Virus record (IMG/VR): IMGVR_UViG_3300033153_013330
Location: 1 to 27,159 of that record
From: a virus
Strand: one strand, 5' to 3'
Length of the DNA: 27,159 nt
The position numbers and the translations under genes are program-made. The notes under the pieces are model-generated. The model saw only the letters and a program-made list of their open reading frames with translations. It was not told the origin of the DNA and made no database searches. Below are positions 22,283-27,159 of this stretch, piece after piece. Each line of letters begins with the position of its first letter. Positions within the stretch are counted from its first letter, which is position 1.

Positions 22283-22297
22283 CCTTTCAAATAAAGG
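22283..22297 (-). promoter_or_regulatory. Hairpin covering the csrA ribosome site
   Basis: Read on the minus strand, CCTTT (22297-22293) pairs with AAAGG (22287-22283) around a five-base loop ATTTG. The 3' arm is part of the AAAGGA ribosome site, 8-9 nt before the ATG. GGA in a stem over its own start is the arrangement used by CsrA for self-control. The stem is short and AU-rich, so its stability is uncertain. Confidence 0.45.
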
Positions 22298-22543
22298 TTA
22301 TTGAAGTTTCTCACCCCATTTTTCCTCAAATGTTTCTACTGCTTCTTCAAAATCTGTTTTGGCTTTTTGCTCTTGTTTTTGCAAGAGTTTTAATTTCCTT
22401 TTTGCAAGTTCTAAAGTGGCACACCCAAATTCCTCCTTAAGCCTTTTCATAACTTGCTCTAAAGCACCTTCCGCCTTATCCGCTTTTTGTTGGGCTTGTT
22501 CTACCTTCTTTTTTAATTCCATATACTTTTTTAACGTACTCAT
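22298..22543 (-). CDS. Coiled-coil protein of unknown function (81 aa)
   Basis: Almost entirely helical: residues 3-35 (TLKKYMELKKKVEQAQQKAD and onward) and 42-78 (LELAKRKLKLLQKQEQKAKT and onward) have a regular hydrophobic pattern, joined by EEFGCATLE. The one cysteine lies at the turn. The start overlaps the SbcD-like stop (ATGA), and a GGGG precedes it. Because it lies between the SbcD-like gene and the SbcC C-half, it could replace or bridge part of the missing coiled-coil arm. No known family assignment was possible. Confidence 0.55.
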   Translation of the reverse strand: MSTLKKYMELKKKVEQAQQKADKAEGALEQVMKRLKEEFGCATLELAKRKLKLLQKQEQKAKTDFEEAVETFEEKWGEKLQ

Positions 22544-23475
22544 AACCCCATAGCCTCAAAAATGATATTGCATATATTCGTATTTATTTTATTCTTTTTT
22601 AAGTATTGTTTCATTGCTTCAGAAAAGTCTAAATCTGTATCCCCTAACTTTTCAAGTTCCTTAATAAATGCTTTCATATCAAGTGAATCTTCTTCATTCG
22701 GTTTTGTTTGTACGTCTAAATATTTGTCTTTGATAATATCCAAATAATGCGGTTTTAATTCCCCAGATTCTAATAATAAACCTATCCATGGTTTATAATC
22801 TACTTCATCAGATTTTCTTCGCATTAAAGTTCCACAATTAAAAATCGTCGAATCTATATTAACAGTAGTCATAAAACCTTTGTGATTGTCCCCATAAACA
22901 ATTATGTCATATCCTATTAGATTCTTTTCATTCATACGAAGGTAGGCTTCATCAGGTGCTTGAGGAAAACTCTTACCTTTTATACAACGATATTCGTGAA
23001 CAACCGCTATATGAATAAAATTCTTTCCAAACCCACCCGTATCTTTTTTAGGGCCTATTTTATAACCATAAGGAAAATTATACATAATTAAATCCCCCGT
23101 CCGGATGATACAACCAGGAAGTAGATTTTGAATTATATCCGCATTGACAAGAGATAAATAAGCACTTTTTTTAATATCATCATAATTATGAAGGGGTAAA
23201 TCGTGTTGGCCTGGAATGGCATACATTTTAGGTAAATTATCATAGGCCCAATTTATTAATTCGGGCGGACTATTCCATCTGTCGAATATATCCCCAGCAC
23301 AAATAACGGGGCAGTTATATTCTCCTTGTAACTTCTTTATTTCCTTCAAGGGCCTTTTCATAGCTTCAAACCAATCCGGTTCCGCTGACCGCCAAATTGG
23401 GGCATTGAGAGACAAATGAATATCAGCACAAAAGATAGCAATTATTTTTTCATTGCCGACCCGCATAGTGGACAT
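22540..23475 (-). CDS. SbcD/Mre11-like metallophosphoesterase nuclease
   Basis: 311 residues from the ATG at 23475, which follows AGGCGGACG; the frame is open 63 nt further upstream but that would overlap the preceding gene by 97 nt. The five phosphoesterase motifs are visible: CADIHLS (D18, H20), AGDIFDRW (D62, D65), GQHD (H91, D92), VVHEYR (H160) and GDNH (H198). The usual GNHD has Q in place of N, and the fifth motif is GDNH instead of GHxH. Such nucleases act with SbcC or Rad50 on DNA ends and hairpins, or in phage recombination and replication. It lies between the two halves of its likely partner. Confidence 0.82.
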   Translation of the reverse strand: MSTMRVGNEKIIAIFCADIHLSLNAPIWRSAEPDWFEAMKRPLKEIKKLQGEYNCPVICAGDIFDRWNSPPELINWAYDNLPKMYAIPGQHDLPLHNYDDIKKSAYLSLVNADIIQNLLPGCIIRTGDLIMYNFPYGYKIGPKKDTGGFGKNFIHIAVVHEYRCIKGKSFPQAPDEAYLRMNEKNLIGYDIIVYGDNHKGFMTTVNIDSTIFNCGTLMRRKSDEVDYKPWIGLLLESGELKPHYLDIIKDKYLDVQTKPNEEDSLDMKAFIKELEKLGDTDLDFSEAMKQYLKKNKINTNICNIIFEAMGL

Positions 23476-24464
23476 CGTCCGCCTGCGATTTTTTCTAATT
23501 CCCTTTTGCATTTTTTCAAATCTCCTTCTGCTTGACATTTTTCACCTTCATATGTTTTTAATTCATCTATTAAATCATCGAGGGATTCATATTGGTTAGA
23601 AGTTTGTTGCATTCTCTTTTTGAGCTTCTCCAAAGTGTTTAATGAAGGAGGTCTTATTGATATAACTTTTTGAAGTCGCACCCCTAATTTTACCGATTTA
23701 GACAGATTTTCAATTTGGGCCATGATTTTTTGGTACTTAGAACCTTTATTTAGTACTGAAACGGCACCGGACGCCACCGTCCTGATGCGAACGGCCTTGT
23801 TCCTGTACGATAGTGCCAATTTTAGAATATCCCGTAACGTAGTCAGTTCCGAAGCCTTTTTTTGATATTGAATTTGTAAATTTTCTACCCCTTTTAAGTT
23901 TTCATTTAAATCTTCAACATAAGCAAGAGACTTTTGCTGAAGAATTATTTTATCCAACCTATTTTCTATCACCTCTATAGTAACATGACTTTTGCGTAAG
24001 GCCGATGCTATATTAGCTAAAGTTTTATCTATGATTTCCAAATTGATAATATTATTCAATTGCCGGGAAACTTCCCCAGCAGTTTCACAAAACCAAAAAG
24101 GAGCTTCGTGTTGTCCTTGAAAATTAATATCCGAGAGGTTTATTGTTTTTTCAATATCTTTAGGTACCTCATTTCTAAAAGCCTTATATGGTTTCTTTTT
24201 ATTGAGTTGATACGTGTTAATACTTTTGCTTCTAATGCGAGTTATTTTATTTTCGTCAATAGTAAGTCTTACGGCAGCTTTCTCCGCATTCCAATTGATA
24301 ACATCCTCTCCGGCAGGTTTATTTCTTGCTACCCACCTTATAGCTCTAATGATGGTGCTTTTACCTGCATAGTTAGGTCCAATAATAGAATTGACAAGAG
24401 GACTAAAAGTGAGGTCCAACTTCTTATGCGTTCGGAAATTTTTTATTTGTAAGCGTTCAATCAT
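23442..24464 (-). CDS. SbcC/Rad50-like ATPase, N-terminal half ending at the zinc hook (340 aa)
   Basis: Walker A GPNYAGKST at 29-37, Q-loop region NFQGQHEAPFWF (Q116, Q118), then a coiled coil of about 160 residues (170-325). The protein stops five residues after a CPLCG zinc hook (C331, C334). In Rad50 and SbcC this hook is the apex of the arm and the chain turns back to the second head half. Here the return arm and C-half are encoded in another gene about 1.4 kb downstream. Nothing downstream in this frame suggests a simple frameshift. It ends in an overlap of 34 nt with the SbcD-like gene and starts in an 8-nt overlap with the lipoprotein gene. Confidence 0.85.
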   Translation of the reverse strand: MIERLQIKNFRTHKKLDLTFSPLVNSIIGPNYAGKSTIIRAIRWVARNKPAGEDVINWNAEKAAVRLTIDENKITRIRSKSINTYQLNKKKPYKAFRNEVPKDIEKTINLSDINFQGQHEAPFWFCETAGEVSRQLNNIINLEIIDKTLANIASALRKSHVTIEVIENRLDKIILQQKSLAYVEDLNENLKGVENLQIQYQKKASELTTLRDILKLALSYRNKAVRIRTVASGAVSVLNKGSKYQKIMAQIENLSKSVKLGVRLQKVISIRPPSLNTLEKLKKRMQQTSNQYESLDDLIDELKTYEGEKCQAEGDLKKCKRELEKIAGGRCPLCGSAMKK

Positions 24465-24801
24465 TGGTTATTTTCCCTGCTATAGGATACCTAAAAGCCA
24501 AAAGGGACCATCCCGCATTAATGAGATTGGGTTTAATCTTAATTTGATTATTTTCTCTTAATTGGGATACTTCATATAGTTCATAACCTTTGGAATTCAT
24601 ACATTCAATCAATAATTGGGGAGTGAATTGGCTTACACCAAGTCCTTTGATTTCGTATGATATACTATCACAATCTTCACAATCTCTAATAGCTTGCCAT
24701 ATAGGTTTTTCTGGATTATACCAAGCCTTTCCAGACCAAGCATCGCATCCTACTATTAATAAAATTATTGATAAACAGATTGTAATTAATACTTTTTTCA
24801 T
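24457..24801 (-). CDS. Phage lipoprotein (114 aa)
   Basis: The N-terminus MKKVLITICLSIILLIVG (then C19) is a complete type II signal peptide with a lipobox (L-I-V-G-C). Processing would leave a mature protein of 96 residues tethered to a membrane. The mature part has a charged segment with C41 and C44 and no recognised domain. Lipoproteins made early by phages often protect infected cells from further infection by blocking receptors, but no such function is shown here. The ribosome site is GAAAGGGGATTAAA. Confidence 0.72.
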   Translation of the reverse strand: MKKVLITICLSIILLIVGCDAWSGKAWYNPEKPIWQAIRDCEDCDSISYEIKGLGVSQFTPQLLIECMNSKGYELYEVSQLRENNQIKIKPNLINAGWSLLAFRYPIAGKITND

Positions 24802-24842
24802 TTTAATCCCCTTTCTAAAAATAGTAATCTTTTAATCATTTA

Positions 24843-25412
24843 TCATCTCATACTTTTCGCAAACAATCGGCCCTTATTATAATGTTCTACATAATTATCG
24901 AGAATGATTCCTTTTACCAATGCCTCATCTTGCCCCTTATATTTTTCTTTATCTGTTTCATACGCCTCATCAACAAGAGTTTTAATTTCTTCTAAATTCT
25001 TAGGTCGATACCAATAACGGGTAGGTTGATGCATTCGGGCAAGTTGAGAAAATGCGATGCCACCACAAACATCGCATCTTATATGAGGTGGGGTTATACC
25101 GCTATCAATATAGAGATATATTACGACTTTACGGCAATTTGAACAGGCATATATATTAATCATACCTGCCCGTTCAGAGAAATTTGTTTGTTCAATTTCT
25201 TTTTTTGTCAATAATGTATATTTCATTTTTTTTTTAGATTCTAATCCATAGTAAATAGCTTTGACAAGGTGATAAAAAGTTATAGGGCCAAGAATTAATG
25301 GCAATATAAAAGTTAGTTTATTTGGTTTTTGTTTATATAAAAGGTAATCGCATAGAATGCCAAGTAACATAGCTATCATACCACAAATTATCCAAGTCAA
25401 TACATACTTCAT
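24843..25412 (-). CDS. Membrane protein with a zinc ribbon (189 aa)
   Basis: Two hydrophobic helices (residues 4-25 and 33-55) are followed by a cytoplasmic-looking zinc ribbon with C90xxC93 and C113xxC116. The last part has YWYRPKNLEEIK, a recurring pattern next to phage zinc ribbons. The topology suggests a membrane-bound adaptor. The start overlaps the preceding gene by 4 nt (ATGA); 41 nt separate it from the lipoprotein. Function unknown. It could help membrane attachment of the DNA-processing genes around it, but this is guesswork. Confidence 0.6.
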   Translation of the reverse strand: MKYVLTWIICGMIAMLLGILCDYLLYKQKPNKLTFILPLILGPITFYHLVKAIYYGLESKKKMKYTLLTKKEIEQTNFSERAGMINIYACSNCRKVVIYLYIDSGITPPHIRCDVCGGIAFSQLARMHQPTRYWYRPKNLEEIKTLVDEAYETDKEKYKGQDEALVKGIILDNYVEHYNKGRLFAKSMR

Positions 25413-25684
25413 TTTTTCTTTCTTTCTTTTTTAATTTGTTTTCTATTAGGTTTTCTCTCTTTTTTAAGTAATCCCCAAAGACGTCCTAATTCCACGAATG
25501 AGGATGTTCCATATAAATATTGTAACAATTCATTTCTCTTTTCGATACTAACCATATGCCAATCTGCATATTCAGGAAATGGTATGGGGGCAAGACGGGA
25601 TAATATTTCGGCCCTTGTAGCTTGCTCTATCAATTTCAGAATTTTCTTAGCTTGTGATTTTTTAATAGTATTAGGGGTAATCAT
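25409..25684 (-). CDS. Small basic phage protein of unknown function (91 aa)
   Basis: A helical protein with EQATRAEILSRLAPIPFPEY and DWHMVSIEKRNELLQYLYG in the middle and a very basic end (KKERKPNRKQIKKERKKK). The basic tail could bind nucleic acid. It overlaps the genes on both sides by 4 nt, so it is part of a continuous translation unit with the nuclease upstream and the membrane protein downstream. I do not recognise a family. Confidence 0.55.
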   Translation of the reverse strand: MITPNTIKKSQAKKILKLIEQATRAEILSRLAPIPFPEYADWHMVSIEKRNELLQYLYGTSSFVELGRLWGLLKKERKPNRKQIKKERKKK

Positions 25685-26298
25685 TCTTCAACCTGTCCAC
25701 CATAGTGAATAACAACCTTCAGATTATAAATCGCTTCAATATGCCTTGGTTTTACGGTTTGTAAAAACTTATCCAAAGTCATACCGAATATTCTATATAC
25801 TACATTCTTTTTTGTTTTCATTGAAAAGGAAAAAACAGGGTGCCTCTTATTAATTAAACATCCTATGTTCGTCAATTCCTTTTTGAAAGTATAGGGCATG
25901 AATACCAAAGCCCGTCTCCTATCCCTTTTAACTATTAATAACCAGCTGGGGGCATTTGCATTAATGCAATCAATTTCAGCTTGATGTATAAACTTCTCAT
26001 AAAGCTGTTCCGCAGCATTCTCTTTTTTATCTATTATATCAGCGAAAGTAGTTTTGGAATAACCTCTTTTTAATTCAATAGTACAAACATCTATTAGTTT
26101 TTGCCCAATAGGATTGGTGGCTTGAACATCTCCGTATTGTCCAAAGGTTCTTAAATCCTTTTTACTACGGGTTTTGGCTCTGGCTCCACTGCCTGCCGTT
26201 CGCCAAAATACATCTTCGTCCTTACCATTAGTCCACCATAGACTTAAAGTCTTACAAATTTCTCGTTCAAAAGAACTTCCTTTTCCCTGTTTTGGCAT
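25681..26298 (-). CDS. PD-(D/E)XK-type nuclease, possibly a phage resolvase (205 aa)
   Basis: GSSFEREICKTLSLWW (residues 7-22, E11 or E13 in the first helix), FWRTAGSGARAKTRSK, then YGDVQA (D57) and CTIELKRG (E75, K77) give the order of a PD-(D/E)XK active site. The same arrangement is found in phage Holliday-junction resolvase-like or endonuclease proteins. The rest (VFMPYTFKKE, VFSFSMKTKKNVVYRIFG) is a beta-type extension. The start overlaps the Lar-like gene by 32 nt. In a phage replication operon it most plausibly resolves branched DNA before packaging. An anti-host nuclease is an alternative. Confidence 0.68.
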   Translation of the reverse strand: MPKQGKGSSFEREICKTLSLWWTNGKDEDVFWRTAGSGARAKTRSKKDLRTFGQYGDVQATNPIGQKLIDVCTIELKRGYSKTTFADIIDKKENAAEQLYEKFIHQAEIDCINANAPSWLLIVKRDRRRALVFMPYTFKKELTNIGCLINKRHPVFSFSMKTKKNVVYRIFGMTLDKFLQTVKPRHIEAIYNLKVVIHYGGQVEE

Positions 26299-26650
26299 TG
26301 TTCATTTCCTTAATAACTTCTTCCTTAATTCTTTCTCGTAGTTTACAATGGGGGCATGGTAAGTTTTTCCTTTTTGTCCAATGAGGTGTTTCTATAATTG
26401 CCCCTCCAACTTCCTCAACTAATTTTTTATATTCTGATTCTGAATAAACAGATATTGGTTCATGTACCCACCAATCAATTCGTTTATTCCATTTTTCTAT
26501 AACCTCTTCTTCACTATTTCCAAAGGCTTCCCTAAAACAAAAGTCATGAGAACATTGAATGCTCCATAAAAACATATGACCAAAAGTACCTAAATATTTC
26601 CCTTTCTTTGCAACATTTTGAGTCCCACATTCACATACTACAATTTTCAT
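26267..26650 (-). CDS. Lar-like zinc protein (restriction-alleviation type), 127 aa
   Basis: C6, C8, C33 and C38 surround WSIQC and are followed by EAFGNSEEEVIEKWNKR (residues 41-57), which matches the ending of Lar-family proteins (aromatic strand with cysteines, then S-E-E-x-I-x-x-W-N-x-R). A second CPHC (C99, C102) lies near the C-terminus, unlike ordinary Lar. In phage Rac, Lar modulates type I restriction and stimulates modification; most phage relatives are untested. The gene overlaps both neighbours and is not isolated from the DNA operon. Confidence 0.5.
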   Translation of the reverse strand: MKIVVCECGTQNVAKKGKYLGTFGHMFLWSIQCSHDFCFREAFGNSEEEVIEKWNKRIDWWVHEPISVYSESEYKKLVEEVGGAIIETPHWTKRKNLPCPHCKLRERIKEEVIKEMNNAKTGKRKFF

Positions 26651-27159
26651 TTTGATTTCCTTTTCTTTTGTTTGAAAACAGGGGTTTTATCTCTAATACT
26701 TTTCATACCTAATTTTTCTGTAACCTCTCTCCATCCTTTTTCTGATATTCTATCCTCCCTCAATTTAAAAATTTTGGTTCCTTCAAAAGGTAAAGTAACG
26801 AGTTTATAATTCCTTTTATAAATTTTCTTCCCTTCTTTGGATACAATGGCTTGATATGCTTTTGTGGTATGTTTTAATTGATTTGTTAGATATTTAATAG
26901 CTGTTTTTTCACCAACACCTTTTATACCCGGAACCTCATCTGTTGTACATCCAGCGAGAGCTTTTACCATATACCATTCATAAGAGGATATCCCATATAA
27001 TTTTTTAAATCCTTGAAAGGTTATCATCTTACCTTTTTGTGGATTATAGAAAGAAATATTATGACGAATAAGTTGATACAAATCTTGGTCCGAACTAATA
27101 ATTATAGCTTCATCCTTGGGTGAAAGCCTACCGCAAATAGAAGCTATTATATCATCACT
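26647..27159 (-). CDS. 5'-3' exonuclease / flap endonuclease (T5 D15-like), partial
   Basis: The frame is open to the window edge, so the start lies beyond 27159; a TTG at 27081 is not its start. The visible 170 residues begin with SDDIIASICGRLSPKDEAII (acidic metal-binding site, then ISSDQDLYQLI), followed by KALAGCTTDEVPGIKGVGEK, which forms the helix-three-turn-helix DNA-binding site of FEN-type nucleases. The C-terminus is strongly basic. Such enzymes remove RNA primers and flaps or degrade host DNA, and are usually found with phage polymerase genes. The stop overlaps the next gene by 4 nt. Confidence 0.85.
   Translation of the reverse strand, partial: SDDIIASICGRLSPKDEAIIISSDQDLYQLIRHNISFYNPQKGKMITFQGFKKLYGISSYEWYMVKALAGCTTDEVPGIKGVGEKTAIKYLTNQLKHTTKAYQAIVSKEGKKIYKRNYKLVTLPFEGTKIFKLREDRISEKGWREVTEKLGMKSIRDKTPVFKQKKRKSK

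Noticed and set aside
24060-24452. 130-codon plus-strand frame opposite the SbcC N-half
   Set aside because: Lies entirely antisense to a gene with clear Walker A and Q-loop motifs; composition is that of a shadow frame.
1-27159. tRNA genes, CRISPR arrays, insertion sequences, integrase and att sites
   Set aside because: No cloverleaf with a T-loop consensus, no spaced repeat array, no transposase or integrase reading frame was found by eye; a tRNA search program was not available.

Overview
The window is part of the genome of a tailed phage or prophage (Caudoviricetes, siphovirus morphology) that is AT-rich and not one I can name. The evidence is a tail module in the same order as lambda U-V-G-GT-H-M-L-K-I/J, followed by a rightward accessory operon and a leftward operon of DNA-metabolism genes. 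No terminase, portal, capsid, lysis or integrase gene is in view, no tRNA was seen, and the host cannot be named from the sequence. A lipoprotein signal and canonical AAGGAG-type Shine-Dalgarno sites fit an ordinary bacterial host.

Layout. 1-2174 (+): the C-terminal part of a large fibre or tail-surface protein and a small C-terminal-domain ORF that looks split from it by a frameshift. This stretch is richer in G+C than what follows. 2185-3367: three small unassigned phage genes. 3367-4349: two tandem copies (about 60% identical by eye) of a tail-completion (gpU-position) gene. 4372-4806: tail tube protein. 4943-5649: tail assembly chaperones G and GT, joined by a textbook -1 frameshift signal (A AAA AAC plus hairpin). 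5651-8266: tape measure. 8259-15075: gpM-, gpL-, NlpC/P60- (gpK-), gpI/J-like tail-tip proteins and a small trailing gene. The gpL-like protein carries two foreign domains, a LamG domain and an FCCH-like domain. The J-like protein carries a second LamG domain.

15166-21231 (+): a tightly coupled operon of a short coiled-coil ORF, a DUF115/sialyltransferase-fold protein, two GT2-type enzymes, an FkbM-type methyltransferase, two further GT-A-like enzymes, a GT9 enzyme, a sulfotransferase-like protein and a last GT-A enzyme. It looks like a complete glycan-building and decorating cassette.

21274-27159 (-): a converging operon. Read in its own direction it runs: 5'-3' exonuclease (partial), Lar-like zinc protein, PD-(D/E)XK nuclease, small unknown, membrane zinc-ribbon protein, lipoprotein, N-half of an SbcC/Rad50-like ATPase ending at its zinc hook, SbcD/Mre11-like nuclease, coiled-coil protein, CsrA, C-half of the SbcC-like ATPase, small unknown. 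Splitting the SbcC ATPase around SbcD and a phage-borne CsrA is the most unusual arrangement in the window. The two operons meet at a large imperfect dyad (21179-21243).

How it works together: the rightward genes build a flexible tail of roughly 130 nm (871-residue ruler at about 0.15 nm per residue) with carbohydrate-binding-type domains at its tip. The sugar and sulfate genes probably modify a surface, either the virion or the host. The leftward genes process phage DNA and may regulate host or phage translation through CsrA.
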